A stretch of DNA of 64,000 nt from Kiritimatiellia bacterium. GTDB taxonomy: Bacteria > Verrucomicrobiota > Kiritimatiellia > RFP12 > UBA3636. This document shows positions 55,240 through 63,272 of the stretch, one piece after another (position 1 is the stretch's first letter; each line of letters starts with the position of its first letter). Made by a program: the position numbers and the translations under genes. A model generated the notes under the pieces. The model searched no databases, had not been told where the DNA came from, and saw only the letters and a list, made by a program, of their open reading frames with translations. The stretch spans positions 1 to 64,000 of the forward strand of contig JAEDLN010000001.1 in assembly GCA_016295275.1 (NCBI GenBank), read 5' to 3'.

Positions 55240-57246
55240 ATGAGTTTTCTGAGTAAACTGCTCCACCGCCGAGTAAAGACCACAGATGCCGAATTGGAAG
55301 AGTTTCGGGCTCTCCTGACCGTCCCCGATTCTTTCGAGGAAGGTTTCAATGTCACATCCTTGCTTGGCACTCTCTTTGTGGCCCTCATCATGGTCCCGGG
55401 TGCCCTCTACATGGAACTCGTTGCCGGTGCCGGTCTTGGCGGTGCCGCACAATGGGTGACCGTCTTGCTCTTCGTAGAAGTCGCCAAACGGGCAAATGCC
55501 AAACTGTCGCGTGCCCAGCTCTTCATCCTCTTCTACATGGCCGGTATGGTCATGGCAACCAATGTTTGGAATACGCCGCTCTTCACGCAGTTCCTCGTAC
55601 GTTCCGATGCGGCTGTCGCAACCGGCGTTGCCGCCGATATCCCCGTCTGGGTCGCACCGAAAAATCTGGATACGCTCCCGCGTACGTTCCTCTCCAAAGC
55701 ATGGTTGCCTTTTATCGGTTTGATGCTGTTCCGCGAAATCATGGGACGCTTGAACTCGGCAATCCTGGGATACGGCCTCTTCCGCTTGACTTCCGATATC
55801 GAGCAACTCCCCTTCCCGATGGCTCCCGTCGGCGCACAGGGTATCGTTGCAATCGCCGAACAGGTGGAAGGCTCTGTCAAAGCAGCAGGTGCGTCCGTCC
55901 GCTGGAGAATGTTCTGCGTCGGATGCGGAATCGGTATGATTTTCGGCTTGGTTTACATGGCATTGCCGACGATTACCGGCGCCCTCTTCGGCAAACCGCT
56001 GATGGCGTTCCAAATCCCCTTCGCCGATTTCACGCCGTACACGCAGTCGTTCTTGCCGGCAACCGCTACCGGTCTCTCCTTCGACCTTGGCAATATCATC
56101 CTTGGCATGGTGCTTCCGTTCTGGTCGATGGTCGGCTCCTTTGTCGGTTTGATTTTTACCTTCGTATTGAACCCCATCCTGTATACCCTCGGAATGATGC
56201 CGACTTGGGAACAGGGCGATACGACTGTGCGGACGCTCTTTGCAAACAATGTCGATTTCTACTTCTCTTTCCAAATCGGCATCTCCCTTGCAATCGCGTT
56301 CTTCGGTATCTGGGTTGCCCTCAAGACGCTGCGGCGCGGCAAACGCGACAAGGTCGAACACGATCACGCCGAACGGATTCTCCGCCTCTCCAAAATGCGC
56401 GGTCATATCCCCGTTCCGCTCGTATTCGCAACCTATGCCATTTCCTGCGTCCTCTATATCCTCGTCTGCGGTTGGCTGATCGATTGGCACCCGGGTGTCA
56501 TGTTCGTCCTTTTCTTCTTCGCCTTCATCTATACCCCGCTGATTTCTTATGTGACGGCACGTCTCGAAGGTCTCGCCGGACAGGTTATCGAAATTCCCTT
56601 CATCACGGAAATTTCATTCATCCTCTCCGGCTATACCGGTGTCCGGATTTGGTTTATCCCCATTCCAAAATCGAACTACGGCGTACAGGTGGTGAGCTAC
56701 AAACAGGCCGAACTCCTCGGTTGCAAGTTTGGCTCAATCTGGAAAGCCCAATTGATCCTCTTCCCGATTATTATCGTTTCCTCTTTGCTCTTCTCGTCCT
56801 TCATCTGGTCCTTGGCTGAAATTCCCTCCGCCGTTTACCCCTTTACAGAACAAATCTGGGACTTGACTGCAAAGAATACGTGCTTGATCTACTCCTCGAC
56901 AATCGGCGAATACAGCCAGTTCAAAGAGGCTCTCAGTTGGGGGCGCTTCCTCGCAGGCTTGGGATCCGCTGGTGCTTTGATGGGTGTGCTAGGATGGTTC
57001 GGAGCTCCGACCATGCTTTTCTTCGGCGTCGTCCGTGGTCTTGGGCAAACCGCGCCTCACTCCGTGATTCCAAACTTTATCGGCGCTTTGATCGGAAAAT
57101 TCTATTTCGAGCGTAAATTCGGTCGCGAATGGCGTAAAATGATTCCCGTCGTTTCCTCCGGATTCTTCGTCGGAACCGGTCTCGTCTCGATCCTTTCCGT
57201 CGGCATCGTGTTTCTCTGCAAGGCCGTCTCTACTGCCGCATACTGA
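55240..57246 (+). CDS. OPT-like transporter 2 of the transport locus
   Basis: A 668-residue protein with about 14 helices, a second OPT-like transporter diverged from the first, probably the group annotated as DUF6784. Features include GLGGAAQWVTVLLFVEVAK and a late GAPTMLFFGVVRGLGQTAPH. I chose the ATG at 55240; the longer frame adds 24 hydrophobic residues without a ribosome binding site. It follows the giant permease by about 110 bases. A Cys-rich protein gene starts five bases after its stop codon. Confidence 0.72.
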   Translation: MSFLSKLLHRRVKTTDAELEEFRALLTVPDSFEEGFNVTSLLGTLFVALIMVPGALYMELVAGAGLGGAAQWVTVLLFVEVAKRANAKLSRAQLFILFYMAGMVMATNVWNTPLFTQFLVRSDAAVATGVAADIPVWVAPKNLDTLPRTFLSKAWLPFIGLMLFREIMGRLNSAILGYGLFRLTSDIEQLPFPMAPVGAQGIVAIAEQVEGSVKAAGASVRWRMFCVGCGIGMIFGLVYMALPTITGALFGKPLMAFQIPFADFTPYTQSFLPATATGLSFDLGNIILGMVLPFWSMVGSFVGLIFTFVLNPILYTLGMMPTWEQGDTTVRTLFANNVDFYFSFQIGISLAIAFFGIWVALKTLRRGKRDKVEHDHAERILRLSKMRGHIPVPLVFATYAISCVLYILVCGWLIDWHPGVMFVLFFFAFIYTPLISYVTARLEGLAGQVIEIPFITEISFILSGYTGVRIWFIPIPKSNYGVQVVSYKQAELLGCKFGSIWKAQLILFPIIIVSSLLFSSFIWSLAEIPSAVYPFTEQIWDLTAKNTCLIYSSTIGEYSQFKEALSWGRFLAGLGSAGALMGVLGWFGAPTMLFFGVVRGLGQTAPHSVIPNFIGALIGKFYFERKFGREWRKMIPVVSSGFFVGTGLVSILSVGIVFLCKAVSTAAY

Positions 57247-57251
57247 TCGGA

Positions 57252-57761
57252 ATGCCGGAACAAACCGATTTTTCCCAGGAGGAAATTCACTCCGCCGATC
57301 TCGCGGAACAGCTCTTCCGCTCGGGAGCAGCATGCTCCCAAGCGGTTGTGCTCTCTCAAGCCGAGCGACTCGGTCTGCCCGAAGCCCTCTGTGCAGATCT
57401 GACGCTCGGTCTCGGTGGCGGCGTCGCCCGTTCGCGCCAAATCTGCGGTTGCGTTTCAGGATACGCTTTGCTCGCCGGAATCTGCCACGGATCCGGCTTG
57501 GCTTTTTCTCCGGAGGCAAAAGCGGAGACCTATGCGTGCGTTCAGTCCTTTCTTGACCAATTCAAAGCTGCATTCAAAAGCACGACATGCGGAGAGCTTC
57601 TCGCCCTTCGAGCCGAGTCTGCAAAGGCCGCAGCCGATGACGCCGCAACCCCTTCCGAACGGACACAGACATACTATCATCACCGTGCTGGGTGCATCCA
57701 ATGCATCCGTTTTGCCGCAAGTATGGCGGCACGCCTTCCCGTCCCCCGGAAACAAAGCTAG
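57252..57761 (+). CDS. C_GCAxxG_C_C family protein, second copy
   Basis: A 169-residue Cys-rich protein. It shows SGAACSQAVVLSQ, LGLGGGVARSRQICGCVSGYA, a later TTCGEL and a C-terminal CIQCIRF, giving more cysteines than the copy at 16928. Its position five bases after an OPT-like transporter suggests it works with the transport locus, perhaps as a redox partner. The enzymatic role is not known. A terminator follows. Confidence 0.78.
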   Translation: MPEQTDFSQEEIHSADLAEQLFRSGAACSQAVVLSQAERLGLPEALCADLTLGLGGGVARSRQICGCVSGYALLAGICHGSGLAFSPEAKAETYACVQSFLDQFKAAFKSTTCGELLALRAESAKAAADDAATPSERTQTYYHHRAGCIQCIRFAASMAARLPVPRKQS

Positions 57762-57883
57762 ACCATTCGATCCTGACGAATCGGTCCGGGCGATTTAGGA
57801 ATCTTTCGCTCACAATACGGGAACGCGACAATTGATATCGGGGATTTTCGCCCCCAGCACACGCATGCACGCCAAGCTCCCCG

Positions 57884-57913
57884 CCGCCCCGGAAAATCCG
57901 GAGCGGTTTCTTT
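57884..57913 (+). terminator. Rho-independent terminator of the transport locus
   Basis: CCGC-C-CCGGA, loop AAA, TCCGG-A-GCGG, then TTTCTTT. Two short perfect stems around one unpaired base each side make a good intrinsic terminator. It ends the unit that starts at about 45379. Confidence 0.8.
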
Positions 57914-57933
57914 GAGAAGTATCGATCCGTTCT

Positions 57934-58755
57934 CTACAGCTTGAACTGCGCTTCCAGAATCCGAAACGCACGGACTCCGGAAAATCCAAAGGGCATCACC
58001 TTTACACTGCGAAGATTCGTCGAATCAAACGAAAACAACGCCGCTTCATGTACCGATGGAAACTGAATTTCCTTTCGGTACGGATACGAACGCAACGGAA
58101 GCGTATGCGTGCAAAAACGCGCTTCGTACAAATCACGCGTAAAGTCTTGTTTGCAATACTGCTGATTCCACTGCTCCTGTACCATGCGGCACAAACGTTT
58201 CGACCGAAGGGAGAAGGAGCCAAGCATCTCGTGGCAATTGAAAAAATGCGCGCGTAACCGGGAAATCCAATTGTCGCCGCCAACCGGAGATCCCCAGAAA
58301 TCAATGCCGTCCATATACCGGCCAATGCCGGGACGAATCGGAAAGCCATCCTCTGTAATCAGCAAAACATAACGCGTATGAAAGCGATCCGCCAAGCGAG
58401 CATTGCAATCAATGCTCATGGTATTCAACCTTCCGGGAATCAGACTTTTCTCTTCCTGCAACTCGACCAGTCGTCCAAACGGCTCCGCGAACGCACGCAT
58501 GGCATCCGTAATCTCGTTTGTGACAATAACCGTCGTCAATAATCCACACTGACGCCACGTTTCACGAATGGCCCCTTCCAAATACAGAAAATGCTCATCG
58601 GAAAGGTTTTTGGGAAGAAAAAAATAGGTTAGAAGGGTTACTTCCGTGGGCCCCGGAGCAGGCAACTCAATCGAACGATTCTGTTCTAATCGGGTCAACA
58701 ACCACTCGTGAAACCGTGCGACAGCCGCGACCTTCTTACGATGTGATAAGCTCAT
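57934..58755 (-). CDS. DUF5672-like protein, putative glycosyltransferase-related
   Basis: A 273-residue - strand gene. The middle (ITEDGFPIRPGIGRYMDGIDFWGSPVG) matches the DxD-containing region of DUF5672, a family related to glycosyltransferases. Such genes often sit in cell-surface polysaccharide clusters, but here it stands alone between two transport operons. An ATG start is used; no strong ribosome binding site is visible. The sugar donor and acceptor are unknown. Confidence 0.7.
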   Translation of the reverse strand: MSLSHRKKVAAVARFHEWLLTRLEQNRSIELPAPGPTEVTLLTYFFLPKNLSDEHFLYLEGAIRETWRQCGLLTTVIVTNEITDAMRAFAEPFGRLVELQEEKSLIPGRLNTMSIDCNARLADRFHTRYVLLITEDGFPIRPGIGRYMDGIDFWGSPVGGDNWISRLRAHFFNCHEMLGSFSLRSKRLCRMVQEQWNQQYCKQDFTRDLYEARFCTHTLPLRSYPYRKEIQFPSVHEAALFSFDSTNLRSVKVMPFGFSGVRAFRILEAQFKL

Positions 58756-58892
58756 AAGCGGAAAATATCATTTTTTTGACTTTCTCACAACCGAATAGTA
58801 GCTCAGTCTCATCCTCCCCGTTATTTTTGTGATCCTCGTCGCTGCACACCTCCCTATCGTCGCCGCGCCCCCGTTCCGCCCCCGTGCTGCGG

Positions 58893-58928
58893 TCCCGTTG
58901 CGGTAGGGTGCGATGTCCTTATCGCGCC
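58893..58928. repeat. GC-rich dispersed repeat, second family, copy 1
   Basis: TCCCGTTGCGG and the following 25 bases match 62982-63020, with a few substitutions and one single-base insertion. It lies in the GC-rich intergenic stretch. Confidence 0.55.
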
Positions 58929-58999
58929 GCCGCGCCCCGTGGTACGCCCCCGTTCCGCCCAATCGCCGCGCGTGTCCCTCGTGTGGGCAGGGAGGTAAG

Positions 59000-59056
59000 G
59001 CGCGACGCTTGGCAGCCACCGCCCGTGGGGGCTCCCCACCCTCCCGGCTCGCGCCG
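59000..59056 (+). repeat. GC-rich dispersed repeat, copy B
   Basis: Matches 43074-43130 with about eight differences in 57 bases and no gaps by manual alignment. It shares the same GGGGGCTCCCC core. Confidence 0.7.
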
Positions 59057-59442
59057 TTGCGCCCCCGTGCTGCGTAATTTCGCCCTAGCAAAATTTGACT
59101 GCCGATTCGGGCAATGATACAAATCCAAATGCAGACGCTATCGTTCTTTCCGCAAACAAGTACGCGACAATGCCGTGACGACTACAAGAAAGGCAGACTC
59201 TTTGCATTCGGCAAGTAGTGCCATCCTGATAGAGGGAGTAGAAATATAATCCCCCCCGAAAGACATCGTCCCCAGATGCGATTCAAGGGAAAATGGCGTG
59301 GCCTTGTAGCTGGAAGAATAAGAAATTTCAGGGCAATCCGTGCGCGGTTGACACGTTCGACGATGATACGAACAAGACGCGAAATAACCATGTTTTCTCG
59401 GACATTTTCCGTTACGCCGTTTTTTTGGTAGTGTTGTGCGCC

Positions 59443-61251
59443 ATGAATATCATGAGTCTTCAAAAGATTGCCATCGCATTTGGCGGACCGCCTGTTCTCG
59501 ACGACGTCACCTTTTCCGTTGAAAAGGGGGATCGGGCCTGTATCACAGGCAGAAACGGAGAAGGAAAATCGACCCTTTTGAAGATCATGGCGGGTATTCT
59601 CGAACCGGATCATGGAGAAATCGCAACCGCTCCCAATCTCCGGATCGCCTATCTGAGCCAAGACGTACCCGGAGATCGCCAAGGCTCTGCGGAAACCGCT
59701 TGCGAGCACGAACTGCACAACGCTCGGAATGTTTCGCGGGTTCGTGAATTCCTAACTCGACTCGGCATCAATCCGGAACAGCCGTTCAATTCCCTTTCAG
59801 GCGGTCAACGCCGTCGCGCGCTCCTTGCCGCCGAATTGGCTGCAGAACCAGATCTGCTGCTCCTCGATGAACCGACAAACCACCTCGATATCGAAACAAT
59901 CGAATGGCTGGAGGAGTACCTCGCGAAATCTTTGCTGACATGCGTGTTCATTACGCACGACCGCGCCTTTTTGCGCCGGACGGCTCGACGCGTTTTCGAT
60001 CTGGATCGCGGACGGCTTTCCGGTTGGAACTGCGATTACGAAACCTTCCTTCGGAGGAAGGCCGATCTGCTCGCGGAAGAAGAAGTGGCGAATCGACGAA
60101 AAGAAAAAAGGCTTGCCGCAGAAGAATCTTGGCTTGTCCATGGCGTTACCGCCCGTCGTTCCCGAAATATGGGGCGCGTCGCCGGTCTGAAAGCACTCCG
60201 TCAGGAACTCGCAGAACGCCGCCAAAGCATCGGTACTGCCAAAATGTCGTTGAATACCGTATTGGTTGGCGGTGAAATCGTCGCAAAAGCAAAGGATGTC
60301 ACCTTCCAATACCCCGGAGCGGAAAGACCGATCGTCAAGGATTTCAATGCAATTGTTCTTCGAAAAGACCGCATCGGAATCATCGGCCCGAATGGCTCCG
60401 GAAAAACAACTCTTCTCCGGATTCTTCTGCAACAACTTCAGCCGCAGTCAGGCTCTGTCGAACTGGGCGCTCGTGCTTCCGTTTCGTTTCTGGACCAACT
60501 TCGCACAACGTTGGATCCGGATAAAAGCGTTGCGGAAAATGTGGCGGATGGACACGATCAAGTCGTCATCAACGGCGTTACGCGGCATGTCCTTGGATAT
60601 TTGCAGGATTTCCTATTCTCGCCCGATCGCGCCCGGACCCCCGTTCGAGCACTCTCCGGCGGCGAACGCGCCCGACTGTTGCTCGCAAAGCTCTTCCTCT
60701 CTCCCGGCAATATTCTCGTAATGGACGAGCCGACAAACGACCTCGATATGGAGACGCTCGAAATTCTAGAGGACCTTTTGCTGAACTATCCGGGAACCCT
60801 CCTTCTCGTCAGTCATGATCGCGCGTTTCTCGATCAAGTCGTAACCTCCTCGTTTGTCCTTCTAGGAGATGGCTCCGTCTATACCTGCCCGGGAGGATAT
60901 GCCGATTGGCAACGCGAAAAACCGAATGTCCTTGCCGCTCTCGGAAAGGTACAATCTTCGGCTCCGAAAGACGCCTCGGCTCCCGTTTCCAAAGCAAGCC
61001 CCCAAAACCAGACAAAGGTCTCGCAACGCAAACTCGGCTTCAACGAAAAACGGGAACTCGAACGCTTGCCTGCTGAAATCGAACGTCTCGAAAAGCAAAT
61101 CGCCGATCTCGAACAACGCCTTTCGGACGGACGTTACTTCGTAACCAATCCAACCGAGGCACAGACCGATGCGGCACTGCTCCCGCAACAAAAGGCGGAA
61201 CTGGAACAAAAACTGGAACGATGGATGATGCTGGAGGAGCTGAAGGGATAA
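59443..61251 (+). CDS. uup: ABC-F protein (Uup-like)
   Basis: A 602-residue soluble protein with two ATPase domains. Walker A motifs are GRNGEGKST and GPNGSGKTT; signatures are LSGGQRRR and LSGGERAR; Walker B motifs are LLDEPTNHLD and MDEPTNDLD. The linker and the C-terminal coiled coil (about 555-600) match Uup, which acts on branched DNA or ribosomes rather than as a transporter. I chose the first of two nearby ATGs (59443, 59452); upstream codons have no homology. It precedes an EamA gene by three bases. Confidence 0.88.
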   Translation: MNIMSLQKIAIAFGGPPVLDDVTFSVEKGDRACITGRNGEGKSTLLKIMAGILEPDHGEIATAPNLRIAYLSQDVPGDRQGSAETACEHELHNARNVSRVREFLTRLGINPEQPFNSLSGGQRRRALLAAELAAEPDLLLLDEPTNHLDIETIEWLEEYLAKSLLTCVFITHDRAFLRRTARRVFDLDRGRLSGWNCDYETFLRRKADLLAEEEVANRRKEKRLAAEESWLVHGVTARRSRNMGRVAGLKALRQELAERRQSIGTAKMSLNTVLVGGEIVAKAKDVTFQYPGAERPIVKDFNAIVLRKDRIGIIGPNGSGKTTLLRILLQQLQPQSGSVELGARASVSFLDQLRTTLDPDKSVAENVADGHDQVVINGVTRHVLGYLQDFLFSPDRARTPVRALSGGERARLLLAKLFLSPGNILVMDEPTNDLDMETLEILEDLLLNYPGTLLLVSHDRAFLDQVVTSSFVLLGDGSVYTCPGGYADWQREKPNVLAALGKVQSSAPKDASAPVSKASPQNQTKVSQRKLGFNEKRELERLPAEIERLEKQIADLEQRLSDGRYFVTNPTEAQTDAALLPQQKAELEQKLERWMMLEELKG

Positions 61252-61254
61252 CAA

Positions 61255-62151
61255 ATGGATATCTGGATCCTTATTGCACTCTCCGCCCTGACGCTCGGAC
61301 TGTACGATATCGCACGAAAGGACGCCGTCCGAAACAATGACGTTGTCCGCGTCCTGTTCCTGTCGACGCTTTCCGGAGCAATCGCACTTCTCGCCATATC
61401 CATTCTTCTAAAGGGTGAAATCGCTCCGTTATGGAGACTTTCATTCCGTTCGGCCGCCCTGCTTGGTGTAAAGGTCCTGCTCGTGGGCACATCCTGGGGA
61501 GCCGTCTTTTTCGCCATGCGACGCTTGCCGATTTCGCTGGCTTCCCCGATTCGCGCTACGTCCCCGTTTTGGACGCTCCTGGGTGCCATTCTTCTCTTTG
61601 GCGAATGGCCGACTCCACTCCGAGCCAGCGGAATGCTCCTGATGCCAATCGGCTATATGATGCTCTCCTCTACCGGTCGACGCGAAGGCTTTTCCTGGAA
61701 AAGCCGTGAAATGCTCTTGATTGTTCTCGGAACGCTTTTCGGTTCCGCATCCGCCCTCTACGATAAACACCTCCTCGCACGGCTTCAACTCCCGCCCGAT
61801 ACCGTTCAAACCTTTTTCGCAGCCGGTCTCTGCATCTTGTACGGCGTCATTCTTCTTGTCCGAACGATCTCCACCCGCTCTTCGGGAAAAGCTTCTTCCC
61901 CCTTCCGATTCCGCTGGACCATCATCGCCGCCGGCATCCTCCTGATCGTTTCCGATTATTTCTACTTTCGCGCCGTCGCCGTCCCCGGTGCCGCCATCTC
62001 CGTCGTCTCGATCTTGCGGCGCAGCAGCTCGGTCATCTCCTTTGTTGCCGGAGGATTGCTGTTCCGGGAACGGTTCCTCCGGAAGAAGTCCGTCGCGCTC
62101 CTTTTCGTACTGGTGGGTGCCCTTCTGGTCGCACTCGGTTCTTCCCGATAG
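61255..62151 (+). CDS. EamA-family (DMT) transporter
   Basis: The 298-residue protein has ten transmembrane helices in two EamA repeats. It includes the typical SLASPIRATSPFWTLLGAIL in the first repeat and VSILRRSSSVISFVAGGLLF in the second. Such proteins usually export amino acids or other small metabolites; the substrate is unknown. It follows the ABC-F gene directly, so they are likely co-transcribed. Confidence 0.82.
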   Translation: MDIWILIALSALTLGLYDIARKDAVRNNDVVRVLFLSTLSGAIALLAISILLKGEIAPLWRLSFRSAALLGVKVLLVGTSWGAVFFAMRRLPISLASPIRATSPFWTLLGAILLFGEWPTPLRASGMLLMPIGYMMLSSTGRREGFSWKSREMLLIVLGTLFGSASALYDKHLLARLQLPPDTVQTFFAAGLCILYGVILLVRTISTRSSGKASSPFRFRWTIIAAGILLIVSDYFYFRAVAVPGAAISVVSILRRSSSVISFVAGGLLFRERFLRKKSVALLFVLVGALLVALGSSR

Positions 62152-62285
62152 CCAGTCCAAAAAATCGTCGCCAGGAAAAGACGCTCTCCCTCGGAAAACG
62201 GCAATCCGAAAACAAGGTGCGGGAGTCCGCAAAAAGGGAATATTGAGATACCGACCGATTCCCTACCCCGTTCTCGATCACAGTC

Positions 62286-62834
62286 TCAATCGGCTGATTC
62301 TTGAATCGAATCAAGAATCCGTTTGGCTTCGCGCAAAACCGGAATCTCCCGATTGGCAATCAAACGGCCGATTTTCGTGTTTCGCCCCTCTTCATAGGAA
62401 CGGAGGGCATCCGTATAGTTCGTCTTCACAACCGTTAGCCGAAAATAATGCTTTTCGTCTTCCGTAAGATGTTGACGCCCCCAAGAAACCGCCTTGCAGA
62501 GATAATAGTGATTGCGGTTGTGCCTTCGGATAACATTGTAATAATCGTCGACAACTCCGAGCTTGCAGAGAATCTCAACCGTTGCGCCCAACTCTTCTTT
62601 GAGTTCCCTATGAATCGCGGTCGTCAAATCCTCTCCCGCCTCGACTCCCCCACCGGATGTCTCGAGAAACGACGCCTTTCCAAATACGTCATCCCGATTG
62701 GCACGGACAAAATAGAGAGCCCCGGCATCATCCACGACGATCGCCCGGACAACCTCCCGTTCCTGTTCGACTCCTTCAAACGGCCATTCTTCGTCCTTCA
62801 ACTCGAGGTAAAGCGTATGATTGTTTGTATCCAT
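62286..62834 (-). CDS. Nudix hydrolase
   Basis: A 182-residue Nudix hydrolase. The Nudix box reads GGGVEAGE, then RELKEELGA, with the catalytic Glu residues in place (around residues 66-88). It hydrolyses a nucleoside diphosphate linked to some moiety; the substrate is not known. The internal ATG at 62834 is preferred because GAGGAG lies seven bases upstream; an ATG four codons earlier has no site. It faces the EamA gene convergently. Confidence 0.85.
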   Translation of the reverse strand: MDTNNHTLYLELKDEEWPFEGVEQEREVVRAIVVDDAGALYFVRANRDDVFGKASFLETSGGGVEAGEDLTTAIHRELKEELGATVEILCKLGVVDDYYNVIRRHNRNHYYLCKAVSWGRQHLTEDEKHYFRLTVVKTNYTDALRSYEEGRNTKIGRLIANREIPVLREAKRILDSIQESAD

Positions 62835-62981
62835 GATACTCCTCATTTCGAAAACCCCGAAAACTGTAGCAAAAAGAGCGTAGATAAAAAAGCGCGCAAC
62901 AAGGACAGTCTTATCCCCCCTGTTTTCCGGAACGCCTCATCTCCGCGCACGCCCCGTGATCGTGCGCACCGTTTCGCTCCA

Positions 62982-63020
62982 TCCCGTTGCGGCAGGGCGG
63001 TGATATCCCTATCGAGCGCC
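62982..63020. repeat. GC-rich dispersed repeat, second family, copy 2
   Basis: Shares TCCCGTTGCGG and CTATCGAGCGCC-like segments with 58893-58928, with a single-base indel. Manual alignment only. Confidence 0.55.
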
Positions 63021-63201
63021 CTCAAAACATAAAAATCTTTGTGTTCCGGTACATCCCGTCCATTCGCTCTTTGTTCTCTTTTGTGGTAATACGACCATGC
63101 CCGAAAAGAAAATCACCTGCGGCTCCCCCCCTTCCCGCGCGCCCTCGCTACGCGCCTCATCGGTCGCCGGGTCTACCGGCTCCGGTTGCCTTTCAGGGGG
63201 C

Positions 63202-63238
63202 AAAAAAACGCCGGAAAACCCTTTCAGGCTTCCCGGCG
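63202..63238 (-). terminator. Rho-independent terminator of the - strand autotransporter-type gene
   Basis: Read on the - strand: CGCCGGGAA, a loop, TTTTCCGGCG, then seven T. This nine-bp stem with one wobble lies about 35 bases after the stop codon and is a good intrinsic terminator. Confidence 0.85.
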
Positions 63239-63272
63239 GTCATCGGAAAAGTGCAATCTTTCGCGCAGACGT

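Larger units (their letters stand above)
58756..59442. other. 687-bp gap with GC-rich dispersed repeats
   Basis: No gene was recognised. The left half is strongly GC-rich and carries repeat copies at 58893-58928 and 59000-59056. The right half is AT-richer and contains TATAAT at about 59244, but no fitting -35 was found for the ABC-F gene. Confidence 0.4.
62835..63272. other. Gap with a dispersed repeat and a terminator
   Basis: No gene was recognised in 438 bases. The centre holds the second-family repeat at 62982-63020, and the right end holds the terminator of the - strand gene. The rest is GC-rich with nothing I can support. Confidence 0.4.

Noticed and set aside
58854..59128. Several short frames in the GC-rich gap, such as 61-69 codons on the - strand
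   Set aside because: They are Arg/Gly/Thr-rich, follow the repeat sequences and lack ribosome binding sites or families.
62296..62319. GATTCTTGA-(6)-TCAAGAATC inverted repeat
   Set aside because: It lies within the end of the Nudix coding sequence and has no T-run, so I do not call it a terminator.
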